From NCBI RefSeq assembly GCF_000372885.1, contig NZ_KB889967.1, positions 1,140,786 through 1,204,785 on the forward strand: a DNA stretch of 64,000 nucleotides, written 5' to 3'. A program made the position numbers and the translations under genes. The notes under the pieces are model-generated. The model was not told the DNA's origin. It saw only the letters and a program-made list of their open reading frames with translations, and did no database searches. Positions 43,034 to 51,971 of the stretch are shown one piece after another. Every line of letters starts with the position of its first letter. The first letter of the stretch is position 1. This stretch comes from Methyloversatilis thermotolerans. GTDB taxonomy: Bacteria > Pseudomonadota > Gammaproteobacteria > Burkholderiales > Rhodocyclaceae.

Positions 43034-46000
43034 ATGAACATATCCCGATTCTTCATCGACCGACCCATCTTCGCAGGGGTGCTGTCGGTCATCATCCTGC
43101 TGGCCGGCGCGCTGTCGCTGTTCCAGCTTCCGATTTCCGAATATCCGGAAGTGGTGCCGCCCTCGGTCGTCGTGCGCGCCCAGTTCCCGGGCGCCAACCC
43201 CAAGGTGATCGCGGAAACCGTGGCGTCGCCGCTGGAAGAGGCGATCAATGGCGTGGAGGACATGCTGTACATGCAGTCGCAGGCGAACAGCGACGGCAAC
43301 CTCACGCTGACCGTGTACTTCAACCTCGGCATGGATCCGGACAAGGCACAGCAACTGGTGCAGAACCGCGTCGCCCAGGCCATGCCGCGGCTGCCTGAGG
43401 ACGTGCAGCGACTGGGCGTGACCACGCTCAAGAGCTCGCCCACGCTCACCATGGTGGTGCACCTGATTTCGCCGGACGACCGCTACGACACCACCTATCT
43501 GCGCAACTATGCGGTGATCAACGTGAAGGACCGCCTGGCGCGCATCAAGGGCGTGGGCGAAGTCGGCCTGTTCGGCGCCGGCAATTACGCCATGCGCGTG
43601 TGGCTGGATCCGCAGAAGGTGGCCCAGCGCGGCATGACCGCCACCGACGTGGTGCGCGCGATACGCGAGCAGAACGTGCAGGTGGCGGCCGGCGTGATCG
43701 GCGCATCCCCCAGCGGGCGCGACGTGCCGCTGCAGTTGTCGGTCAATGCGCAGGGGCGCCTGCAGAGCGAGGAAGAGTTCGCCGACATCATCCTGAAGTC
43801 CTCGCCCGATGGCAGTGTCACGCGCCTGGCCGACGTCGCGCGGGTGGAACTGGCCGCATCGGAATACGGCTTGCGCGCGCTGCTCGACAACAAGCCGGCG
43901 GTCGCGCTGCCGATTCGTCAGGCACCGGGCGCGAATGCGCTCGACGTGTCGGCGGCAGTGCGCGAAACCATGGCCGAACTGGCCAAGGACTTCCCGCCCT
44001 CGGTCGAGTACCGCATCGTCTATGACCCGACGCAGTTCGTGCGCGCGTCGATCAAGGCGGTCATCACGACGCTGCTGGAAGCCATCGCGCTGGTGGTGCT
44101 GGTGGTCATCGTGTTCCTGCAGACCTGGCGCGCATCCGTCATCCCGCTGCTGGCGGTGCCGGTATCCATCGTCGGCACTTTCTCGCTCATGCTGGGTTTC
44201 GGCTACTCGATCAACGCGCTGTCGCTGTTCGGCATGGTGCTCGCCATCGGCATCGTGGTGGATGACGCCATCGTGGTGGTCGAGAACGTCGAGCGCAACA
44301 TCGCCGCCGGCCTGTCGGCGCGCGAAGCGACCTATCGCGCGATGCAGGAAGTGAGCGGCCCCATCATCGCGATCGCGCTCACGCTGGTGGCGGTGTTCGT
44401 GCCGCTGGCTTTCATGACCGGCCTGACCGGACAGTTCTACAAGCAGTTCGCGATGACCATCGCGATTTCCACCGTCATTTCGGCGTTCAACTCGCTGACC
44501 TTGTCGCCGGCGCTGGCCGCCATGCTGCTGAAGGGACACGACGCGAAGCCGGATGCACTGACTCGCGTCATGAACCGCGTGCTCGGCGGATTCTTCGCGC
44601 GCTTCAACCGCTTCTTCAACCGCAGTTCGGAAAGCTACGGTCGCGGCGTGCATGGCGTGATCCGGCACAAGGGCACGGCCATGGGCGTGTATGCACTGCT
44701 CATCGGCGCGACGGTCGGCCTGTCGTATCTGGTGCCCGGCGGCTTCGTGCCGGCGCAGGACAAGCAGTACCTCATCAGCTTCACGCAGCTTCCCGCGGGC
44801 GCATCGCTCGATCGCACCGAGGACGTGATCCGCCGCATGGGCGAAATCGCGCTGGCGCAGCCGGGCGTGGAAAGCGCGGTGGCCTTCCCCGGACTGTCCA
44901 TCAATGGCTTCACCAACAGTTCGAGCGCCGGCATCGTGTTCGCCACGCTCAAGCCCTTCGCCGAACGCAGGAGCCCGGAACTGTCGGCCGGCGCCATCGC
45001 CGCGTCGCTGAACAAGCAGTTCGCCAGCATTCCGGACGCCTATATCGCGGTATTCCCGCCGCCGCCGGTCATGGGTCTGGGCACGCTGGGCGGCTTCAAG
45101 CTGCAGTTGCAGGACCGCGGCGCAATCGGCTATGCCGAACTGGACGCGGCGAAGGAGGCCTTCATTGCGGCAGCAGCCAAGGCGCCGGAACTGGGTCCCA
45201 CCTTCTCCAGCTACCAGATCAACGTGCCGCAGCTCGATGTCGACCTCGACCGCGTGAAGGCCAAGCAACTCGGAGTCGGCATCACCGACGTGTTCGACAC
45301 CATGCAGATCTACCTCGGCTCGCTGTACGTGAATGACTTCAACCGCTTCGGCCGGGTCTATCAGGTGCGTGCCCAGGCCGACGCACCCTTCCGCGCGGAA
45401 GCCGCGGACATCCTGGCGCTGAAGACGCGCAATGCCAACGGCGACATGGTGCCGCTGTCCTCGCTGGTGAAGGTGAAACAGAGCTTCGGTCCGGAAATGG
45501 TGGTGCGCTACAACGGCTACACGGCGGCCGACATCAACGGCGGGCCGGCGCCGGGCTATTCGTCGGACCAGGCGCAGGCCGCCGCGGAACGCATCGCCGC
45601 CGAGGTGTTGCCGCGCGGGGTGAAGTACGAATGGACCGACCTCATCTACCAGAAAATACTGGCCGGCAACGCCGGGGTGTGGGTGTTCCCGATCAGCGTG
45701 CTGCTGGTGTTCCTGGTGCTCGCCGCGCAGTACGAAAGCCTCACCCTGCCGCTGGCGGTCATCCTCATCGTGCCGATGAGCATCCTGGCGGCACTGGCTG
45801 GCGTATGGCTCACCGCCGGCGACAACAACATCTTCACGCAGATCGGCCTGATGGTGCTGGTCGGGCTGTCGGCGAAGAACGCCATCCTCATCGTCGAATT
45901 CGCGCGCGAACTGGAACTGCGCGGACACGGCATCGTCGAGGCCGCGATCGAAGCCAGCCGGCTGCGACTGCGTCCCATCCTGATGACCTCCATCGCCTTC

Positions 46001-46216
46001 ATCATGGGCGTGGTGCCGCTGGTCACCTCGTCCGGCGCCGGCTCGGAAATGCGTCATGCCATGGGCGTGGCGGTGTTCTCCGGCATGCTCGGCGTCACCT
46101 TCTTCGGCCTCTTCCTGACACCGGTGTTCTACGTGCTGCTGCGCAAGGCCTCCGGCCGCAAGCTCACCCATGCCGGCCACACGCCGCTGCCCGATGTGGC
46201 AGCCGCTGCCCACTGA
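43034..46216 (+). CDS. RND multidrug efflux pump, MexF/OqxB-like
   Basis: A 1060-aa inner-membrane proton/drug antiporter of the HAE1 family with 12 membrane segments and two large periplasmic loops. The start, MNISRFFIDRPIFAGVLSV, the block LPISEYPEVVPPSVVVRAQF and the proton-relay motif GIVVDDAIVVVENVERN are close to MexF. Its length matches the family. It begins 4 bp after the adaptor and is followed within 10 bp by the outer-membrane factor, so it is a full tripartite operon. Substrates are not predictable; chloramphenicol and quinolones are typical of MexF. Confidence 0.95.
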   Translation: MNISRFFIDRPIFAGVLSVIILLAGALSLFQLPISEYPEVVPPSVVVRAQFPGANPKVIAETVASPLEEAINGVEDMLYMQSQANSDGNLTLTVYFNLGMDPDKAQQLVQNRVAQAMPRLPEDVQRLGVTTLKSSPTLTMVVHLISPDDRYDTTYLRNYAVINVKDRLARIKGVGEVGLFGAGNYAMRVWLDPQKVAQRGMTATDVVRAIREQNVQVAAGVIGASPSGRDVPLQLSVNAQGRLQSEEEFADIILKSSPDGSVTRLADVARVELAASEYGLRALLDNKPAVALPIRQAPGANALDVSAAVRETMAELAKDFPPSVEYRIVYDPTQFVRASIKAVITTLLEAIALVVLVVIVFLQTWRASVIPLLAVPVSIVGTFSLMLGFGYSINALSLFGMVLAIGIVVDDAIVVVENVERNIAAGLSAREATYRAMQEVSGPIIAIALTLVAVFVPLAFMTGLTGQFYKQFAMTIAISTVISAFNSLTLSPALAAMLLKGHDAKPDALTRVMNRVLGGFFARFNRFFNRSSESYGRGVHGVIRHKGTAMGVYALLIGATVGLSYLVPGGFVPAQDKQYLISFTQLPAGASLDRTEDVIRRMGEIALAQPGVESAVAFPGLSINGFTNSSSAGIVFATLKPFAERRSPELSAGAIAASLNKQFASIPDAYIAVFPPPPVMGLGTLGGFKLQLQDRGAIGYAELDAAKEAFIAAAAKAPELGPTFSSYQINVPQLDVDLDRVKAKQLGVGITDVFDTMQIYLGSLYVNDFNRFGRVYQVRAQADAPFRAEAADILALKTRNANGDMVPLSSLVKVKQSFGPEMVVRYNGYTAADINGGPAPGYSSDQAQAAAERIAAEVLPRGVKYEWTDLIYQKILAGNAGVWVFPISVLLVFLVLAAQYESLTLPLAVILIVPMSILAALAGVWLTAGDNNIFTQIGLMVLVGLSAKNAILIVEFARELELRGHGIVEAAIEASRLRLRPILMTSIAFIMGVVPLVTSSGAGSEMRHAMGVAVFSGMLGVTFFGLFLTPVFYVLLRKASGRKLTHAGHTPLPDVAAAAH

Positions 46217-46223
46217 TCGGAGT

Positions 46224-47915
46224 ATGGACATGAGAATCCCATCCAATACAAACGCGGCCCCGTTCGATGCGGCCGTCGCGAGCAGGCTCGCACTCGCTGA
46301 TTCCGCGCCGGCAAGCCGTGGGAGCGACCTCTGGTCGCGATTGCAGCCATTGCAACAGGACCGCTCGCGCGACCGGCGCATCGCGAGCAGGCGCGCTGCC
46401 AGCGCTGCCTGCCACCCGCTGCGCACCGGAGCCGTGCTGCTGTCCAGCCTGCTGGTGCTGGCTGGCTGCTCGGTGATGCAGACCTACGAGCGCCCGGCGG
46501 TCGACACGCCGGTCGCCTTCAAGGAGGCGCCCGCCGGCAATGCCGACTGGAAGCCGGCGCAGCCGTCGGAAGAGCTGGCGCGCGGCGCATGGTGGACCGT
46601 ATTCGGCGACGGTCGCCTGAACACGCTGGTTGCCCAGGCCATGGATGCCAACCAGGACCTCAGGGCGGCGGCAGCGCGCCTCAATCAGGCGCGTGCGCTG
46701 GTGCGCGACGCACGGTCGCAGCAATCGCCGCAGATCGGGCTCGGTTTCGGCCCCACCCGTCAGCGCCAGTCGCCCGCCGCGACCGGCGCCGATGACGGTG
46801 CCGAAGGCAATGCCGTCACCTTGTGGCGCGCGCAGGCCACCGTTGCCTACGAAGTCGACCTGTTCGGCCGCGTGGCGGCCGCTGTCGACGCCGCCAGCTT
46901 CACCGCACAGCAGCGCGAAGCCCTGTTCCGGTCGGTGCTGCTCGCCTTGCAGGCCGACGTTGCGCAGACCTATTTCCTGATCGGCGAACTGGACGCGGAA
47001 CAGGCGCTTTACGCCAGCACCGTGCAGTTGCGCAGCGACACGCTGCGGCTGATGCAGCGGCGCTATGACGAAGGCGATGTGAGCGAGCTGGAACTGGCGC
47101 GCGCGAAAACCGAACTGGCGTCCGCGCAGTCCGAATCGCTGGGCATCGCACGTCGTCGTGCCAATGCCGAACACGCGCTGGCCCTGCTTCTGGGGCGCTC
47201 GCCGGCCGACTTCTCGCTGGCGCCGCAGCCGCTGCAGTCCGTGACCCTCGCGGTGCCGGCAGGGCTGCCGTCGGCGCTGCTCGAACGCCGGCCCGACATC
47301 GCGGCCGCCGAGCGCGCCATGGCGGCGGCGAATGCGCGCGTCGGCATCGCGCAGGCCGCGTGGTTCCCGCGCCTCAACCTCACCGGTGCGCTCGGTTACG
47401 AGTCGTCCGAACTGGGCAATCTGTTCCAGTGGAGCACGCGCGCCTTCGTGCTCGGCCCGCTGGTCGGCACGGCGCTCACGCTGCCCGTGTTCGATGGCGG
47501 TGCGCGCGAAGCCGGTCTGCAGCGCGCCCGCGCGGTCTGGGATGAGGAAGTGGCGAACTACCGGCAGACCGTGCTGACCGCCTTCCGTGATGTCGAAGAC
47601 CAACTGGCGGCGCTGCGCATACTGGCCGAACAGACGCGCACTCAGGGCGAAGCCGTGAACGCGGCCGCTCGCGCGGCGGAACTGTCGCAGATCCGCTATC
47701 GCGAAGGCTCCATCAGCCAGCTTGACGTGATCGATGCCGACCGCAGCGTGCTTCTGCAGCGCCGGGTCGCCACCCAGCTCGAAGGCGAACGGGCACGTGC
47801 CGCCGTCGGTCTTATCCGTGCATTGGGGGGCGGATGGGATGTCGCGCCACCGATCGCTTCATCCGACACAGGCCCGGACGTGCGCCTGTATTCCAACGTT
47901 CAAGTCACCGAGTAA
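46224..47915 (+). CDS. Outer-membrane efflux lipoprotein (OprM/OprN-like) with REP-containing 5' end
   Basis: A 563-aa TolC-like channel. The mature part begins at lipobox LVLAGCS (acylated Cys), then VMQTYERPAVDTP, and contains the two OEP repeats (ARLNQARALVRDARSQQSPQ; ARLRQ-like AELSQIRYREGSISQLDVID). The signal peptide hydrophobic core (TGAVLLSSLLVLAG) is preceded by about 70 unusual residues, of which SRGSDLWSRLQPL is encoded by a REP element (46318-46348). Family members usually start 10-20 residues before the core, so the long N-terminus is probably a repeat insertion. Confidence 0.88.
   Translation: MDMRIPSNTNAAPFDAAVASRLALADSAPASRGSDLWSRLQPLQQDRSRDRRIASRRAASAACHPLRTGAVLLSSLLVLAGCSVMQTYERPAVDTPVAFKEAPAGNADWKPAQPSEELARGAWWTVFGDGRLNTLVAQAMDANQDLRAAAARLNQARALVRDARSQQSPQIGLGFGPTRQRQSPAATGADDGAEGNAVTLWRAQATVAYEVDLFGRVAAAVDAASFTAQQREALFRSVLLALQADVAQTYFLIGELDAEQALYASTVQLRSDTLRLMQRRYDEGDVSELELARAKTELASAQSESLGIARRRANAEHALALLLGRSPADFSLAPQPLQSVTLAVPAGLPSALLERRPDIAAAERAMAAANARVGIAQAAWFPRLNLTGALGYESSELGNLFQWSTRAFVLGPLVGTALTLPVFDGGAREAGLQRARAVWDEEVANYRQTVLTAFRDVEDQLAALRILAEQTRTQGEAVNAAARAAELSQIRYREGSISQLDVIDADRSVLLQRRVATQLEGERARAAVGLIRALGGGWDVAPPIASSDTGPDVRLYSNVQVTE
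46318..46348. repeat. REP element inside the efflux lipoprotein coding sequence
   Basis: GTGGGAGCGACC / TCT / GGTCGCGATTGCAGCC matches the reverse complement of the REP units at 62 kb (GTGGGAGCGGCCTCTGGCCGCGAT), with a compensating G-C to A-T change in the stem. It is translated in frame. Confidence 0.75.
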
Positions 47916-47926
47916 GGAGATTGCAG

Positions 47927-48664
47927 ATGAACACATCGCAGAAGGTCGCTTTCATCACCGGCGGCAATCGCGGCATCGGACTGGAAACCGCGCGTGGCCT
48001 CGGCAAGCTCGGTATCGACGTGGTGATAGGCGTGCGCGACCCGGACAAGGGCGAAGAAGCGGTCGCCGCCTTGCGTGCGGAAGGCATCCACGCCTCGGCC
48101 ATCCACTTCGACGCCGAAAAACCGGCCAGTTTCGCAAGCATCCGCGATCATTTCGAGCGCGCCTACGGTCGACTCGACATCCTGGTCAACAACGCAGGCA
48201 TTGCTCTCGCCGACTTCTTCGCGCCCAATGCGAGCACGGTTTCGCAGGATGTACTGCGCCGCACCTTCGACATCAATTTCTTCGCGGTGATCGAACTGAC
48301 CCAGACCTTGCTGCCCCTCATCCGCAAGGCCCCCGCCGGCCGCATCGTGAACCTGTCCTCCATCCTCGGATCGCTCGGCGCACACAGCGCCCCGGATTCG
48401 CCGATCGGCCCGGCCAAGGAACTGGCCTACAACGCGTCGAAAACCGCGCTGAATGCCTTCACCGTGCATCTGGCCGCGGAACTGAAGGACACGCCGATCA
48501 AGGTGAATTCGGCGCATCCGGGCTGGGTGAAAACCGATATGGGCGGGCCGAATGCGCCGATGGATCTGGCCGATGGCGGCAAGACCAGCGTGCAGCTCGC
48601 CACGCTTCCGGCGGACGGGCCGACCGGCGGTTACTTCCATCTTGGCGAAGCGCTGCCGTGGTGA
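47927..48664 (+). CDS. Short-chain dehydrogenase/reductase
   Basis: A 245-aa classical SDR. Nucleotide motif TGGNRGIG near residues 11-18, NNAG at about 88, catalytic Ser in VNLSSILGS, and YNASK for the Tyr/Lys pair. It begins 11 bp after the outer-membrane factor with AAGGAG 7 bp before the ATG, so it is probably the last gene of the efflux operon. SDRs of unknown substrate often accompany such operons, perhaps detoxifying carbonyl compounds. Confidence 0.9.
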   Translation: MNTSQKVAFITGGNRGIGLETARGLGKLGIDVVIGVRDPDKGEEAVAALRAEGIHASAIHFDAEKPASFASIRDHFERAYGRLDILVNNAGIALADFFAPNASTVSQDVLRRTFDINFFAVIELTQTLLPLIRKAPAGRIVNLSSILGSLGAHSAPDSPIGPAKELAYNASKTALNAFTVHLAAELKDTPIKVNSAHPGWVKTDMGGPNAPMDLADGGKTSVQLATLPADGPTGGYFHLGEALPW

Positions 48665-48713
48665 TCCGTCACCGACGAAATCCGGCTCTGTGACGGTACA
48701 GAATCGCATGCGA

Positions 48714-48749
48714 CCCAAGTGTGCTGGGCGGCACAGCGGCACACTTGGG
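48714..48749. other. Perfect 11-bp inverted repeat between SDR and dehydrogenase genes
   Basis: CCCAAGTGTGC (48714-48724) and GCACACTTGGG (48739-48749) with a 14-nt spacer. There is no T-run. It could be an operator for the dehydrogenase gene or a transcript-end hairpin of the efflux operon. Confidence 0.6.
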
Positions 48750-48819
48750 CGCAGCCGGATTCGCAGAGCGGCCGCATCGCGATAGATTCGAAATGAATCC
48801 CGTTTCACTGGAGTCCGTC

Positions 48820-49809
48820 GTGCCGCGTCCCGAAATTCTCGTCGCCCGTTACGTCCTGCCCGAACTGCTCACCCGCCTGCAGGAACACTTCGATGTCGAT
48901 GCCAACCAGGAGGATCGCCTGCTCGACCGGCGCGAACTGTGCGCGCGCCTCAAGGGCAAGGCAGGCGTTTTCATCACCTCGAACGAGCGCTTCGACGCCG
49001 AGCTGATAGGCTGTTGCACCGACCTTGCGGTGGTCAGCACGATGGCGGTCGGCTACAACAACATCGATGTCATGGCCTGCACCGAACACGGCATCTTGGT
49101 CACCAACACGCCCGATGTGCTGACCGAATCCACCGCGGATTTCGGTTTCGGTCTCATGATGGCGGCCGCCCGCCGCATCACTGAAAGCGAGCGCTTCCTG
49201 CGCGCCGGAGAATGGACGCACTGGACCTACTCGCTGATGAATGGGCAGGACATCCACGGCAAGACGCTGGGCATACTGGGCATGGGCCGCATCGGCCAGG
49301 CCATCGCCCGGCGCGGCGCACTCGGCTTCGGCATGAAGGTGATCTACCACAACCGCAATCCGCTGCCGGCCGACATCGCCGATCCGCTCGGCGCCCGCTG
49401 GGTGGACAAGAGCACACTCATGAAGCAGGCCGATCACCTGATCGTGGTGGTCCCCTACTCGGCCGCCGTGCATCACATCATCGGCGCCGACGAACTGGCG
49501 CTGATGAAGCCGACGGCCACCCTCACCAATATCGCGCGCGGCGGCGTGGTCGATGACGCAGCGCTGGCCGAGGCGCTCAAGCAGCGCCGCATCGCCGCCG
49601 CCGCGCTCGATGTGTACGAAGGCGAACCCAAGGTGAACGCCGCCCTGCTCGACGTGCCGAACATCGTGCTCACGCCGCACATCGCGAGCGCCACCGGCGA
49701 CACCCGCCGCGCCATGGCCAACCTCGCCGCCGACAACCTGATCGCAGCCCTGACCGGCGGCACACCGCCCACGCCGGTGAACCCCGAAGTGCTCGCCGCC
49801 GCCGTGTAG
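48820..49809 (+). CDS. D-2-hydroxyacid dehydrogenase (glyoxylate/hydroxypyruvate reductase-like)
   Basis: A 329-aa NAD(P)-dependent enzyme. LGILGMGRIGQAIARRG is the nucleotide-binding motif, TNIARGGVVDDAALA carries the catalytic Arg region, VYEGEPKVN the Glu, and LTPHIASAT the catalytic His. It resembles glyoxylate/hydroxypyruvate reductase, which fits C1 metabolism, but 2-ketogluconate reductase cannot be excluded. Start: GTG 48820 has GGAG 6 bp upstream; the in-frame ATG at 48793 lacks a ribosome site. It is followed directly by the first REP array. Confidence 0.88.
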   Translation: MPRPEILVARYVLPELLTRLQEHFDVDANQEDRLLDRRELCARLKGKAGVFITSNERFDAELIGCCTDLAVVSTMAVGYNNIDVMACTEHGILVTNTPDVLTESTADFGFGLMMAAARRITESERFLRAGEWTHWTYSLMNGQDIHGKTLGILGMGRIGQAIARRGALGFGMKVIYHNRNPLPADIADPLGARWVDKSTLMKQADHLIVVVPYSAAVHHIIGADELALMKPTATLTNIARGGVVDDAALAEALKQRRIAAAALDVYEGEPKVNAALLDVPNIVLTPHIASATGDTRRAMANLAADNLIAALTGGTPPTPVNPEVLAAAV

Positions 49810-50444
49810 CGCCGCATCGCGACCTTGGGGTCGCTCCTGCAGAAGCGCGCCCCGCCTACGAATGGAGCGCGACCTTTCGCAGGAGCGAGCCCCGCTCGCA
49901 ACCCCACCCTCGAACGAAGCCCGCGGCCGGCGTACGCCGCGTCGCGACCTTTGGGTCGCTCCTGCAACAGCCTGCCCAAACCACGAACGGAGCCAGGATT
50001 TCGCAGGAGCGAGCCCCGCTCGCGACCCCACCCTCGAACGAAGCCCGCGGCCGGCGTACGCCGCGTCGCGACCGTTGGGTCGCTCCTACAACAGCCCGCC
50101 CAAACCACGAACGGAGCCAGGATTTCGCAGGAGCGAGCCCCGCTCGCGACCCCACCCGCGAACGAGCCGCGGACCGGAGGCGCGCGCCGGCACACGGCCG
50201 CGTCGCGACCGTTGGGTCGCTCCCTGAACAGCCCGCCCAAACCCACGAACGGAGCCAGGATTTCGCAGGAGCGAGCCCCGCTCGCGACCCCCACCCGCGA
50301 ACGAAGCCCGCGGCCGGCACACGCCGCGTCGCGACCGTTGGGTCGCTCCTACCAAAGCGGCGCCCCGACCACGAATGGAGCGCGGCCTTTTCGTAGGAGC
50401 GAGCCCCGCTCGCGACCCCACCCTCGAACGAAGCCCGCGGCCCG
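49803..50444. repeat. Tandem REP array, left of RAYT
   Basis: Five tandem units (AGGAGCGAGCCCCGCTCGC at about 49881, 50005, 50129, 50267, 50395), spaced 124-138 bp. Each unit contains two palindromes, GCGAG-CCC-CGCTCGC-type and GCGACC-TT-TGGGTCGC-type, joined by conserved linkers (TCGAACGAAGCCCGCGGCC; two alternating linkers after the second palindrome). CRISPR is excluded because the linkers repeat. Confidence 0.92.
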
Positions 50445-50900
50445 TCATTCCGGAGTGTCCTTCAACCAGACGGCATCCCAGTGTGAATAGCCGCCCACGT
50501 GATCGACCAGACCTTTGCGCAGAGGATTTGCCACGACATAACGCGCCATATGCAGAAGGTCGTTCTCCTTGCGCACTGCCCGGTCATGAAATCCTCGTTG
50601 CCAAAGTGCTGTACCGACCTTCCGGGCGCTCGAGGCTTTTACCGACTGCACCACACGTGACAACGACCGGTTTTCGCCCAGAACCATGAGCCAATGAAGA
50701 TGATCCGGCATCAGCACATACGCCAGAGTTCGCGCATCACCTCTGTTGTCAGCCTCCCGCATTACGCGGATAACAACTCGCGCGGTACGCAGATCAAGAA
50801 AGAAGGGAAGCCGGTTCCGCGTAACGGTCGTGATCAGATAGGCACATCCGGCAATTGATGTCCGGCCGATGCGCAGGCGGCGATGACCTGACTTCTTCAT
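50445..50900 (-). CDS. REP-associated tyrosine transposase (RAYT)
   Basis: A 151-aa Y1/HUH transposase that nicks REP DNA through a catalytic Tyr. YVLMPDHLHWLMVLGEN carries the HLH (His-x-His) metal site, QSVKASSARKVG and WQRGFHDRAVR are family blocks, and MARYVVANPLRKGLV contains the Tyr region. The start ATG (50898-50900) has GTAGGA close upstream. It is bracketed by REP arrays on both sides, so it is the likely source of the repeats seen across the window. A single-domain protein of normal RAYT length that appears intact. Confidence 0.94.
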   Translation of the reverse strand: MKKSGHRRLRIGRTSIAGCAYLITTVTRNRLPFFLDLRTARVVIRVMREADNRGDARTLAYVLMPDHLHWLMVLGENRSLSRVVQSVKASSARKVGTALWQRGFHDRAVRKENDLLHMARYVVANPLRKGLVDHVGGYSHWDAVWLKDTPE

Positions 50901-50940
50901 TCCTACATCATAATTTAAACCACATCCTTCGGTATCGACA

Positions 50941-51945
50941 TACACGAACGAGCCCCGCTCGCGACGCCGCCCTCGAACGAAGCCCGCGGCCAGCGCACGC
51001 CGCGTCGCGACCTTTGGGTCGCTCCTACAACAGCCCGCCCAAACCACGAACGGAGCCAGGATTTCGTAGGAGCGAGCCCCGCTCGCGACCCCACCCTCGA
51101 ACGAAGCCCGCGGCTGGCGTACGCCGCGTCGCGACCTTTGGGTCGCTCCTACCAAAGCGCGCCCCGACCACGAATGGAGCGCGGCCTTTTCGTAGGAGCG
51201 AGCCCCGCTCGCGACCCCACCCTCGAACGAAGCCCGCGGCCAGCGCACGCCGCGGTCGCGAGCCTTTGGGTCGACTCCTACAACGAGCACCGCCCAACCA
51301 CGAACGGAGCCAGGATTTCGTAGGAGCGAGCCCCGCTCGCGACCCCACCCTCGAACGAAGCCCGCGGCCGGCGTACGGCCGGCGTCGCGGACCTTTGAGC
51401 TCGCTCTACCCGCCACAAGCGGCGCCCCGACCACGGAATGGAGCGCGGCCTTTCGTAGGAGCGAGGCCCGCGCTCGCCGCGACCGCACCTCGAACGAAGC
51501 GCGCGCCCGCGGCCGCGCATACGCCGCGTCGCGGACCCTTTGGGGGTCGCTCCTATACCAAAGCGCGGCGCGCCGACCAACGAATGGAGCGCGGCCTTTC
51601 TAGGAGCGAGCCCCGCTCGCGACCCCACCCTCGAACGAAGCCCGCGGCCGGCATACGCCGCGTCGCGACCTTTGGGTCGCTCCTACCAAAGCGCGCCCCG
51701 ACCACGAATGGAGCGCGGCCTTTTCGTAGGAGCGAGCCCCGCTCGCGACCCCACCCTCGAACGAAGCCCGCGGCCAGCGCACGCCGCGTCGCGACCTTTG
51801 GGTCGCTCCTACAACAGCCCGCCCAAACCACGAACTGAGCCAGGATTTCGTAGGAGCGAGCCCCGCTCGCGACCACACCCTCGAACGAAGCCCGCGGCCG
51901 GCGTACGCCGCGTCGCGACCTGGGGCCGCTCCTGCGCGGGGGGTC
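50941..51945. repeat. Tandem REP array, right of RAYT
   Basis: A partial unit at 50945 and seven units (AGGAGCGAG at 51068, 51194, 51322, 51457, 51602, 51728, 51852), spaced 124-145 bp, with GTAG directly before the first palindrome in most units. Units between about 51250 and 51600 carry many single-base insertions inside the stems, unlike the nearly identical units on either side. Confidence 0.92.
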
Positions 51946-51971
51946 TTGAAACCGGGGGCGCCTGACCTGAC

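Noticed and set aside
42341..46426. A 1361-codon open frame antisense to the RND adaptor, pump and outer-membrane genes
   Set aside because: Its translation is His/Arg/Gln-rich with no domain; the sense strand encodes well-conserved proteins. It is an effect of high GC at third codon positions.
50855..51838. Long open frames running through the REP arrays, with repeated RSEPRSRPHPRTKPAA-like peptides
   Set aside because: The repeat peptide is simply the translated REP unit (unit length near a multiple of three); no start site or family is seen.
49803..51945. A CRISPR array
   Set aside because: The repeat period is about 125 bp, linkers between palindromes repeat rather than vary, and no cas genes are present.
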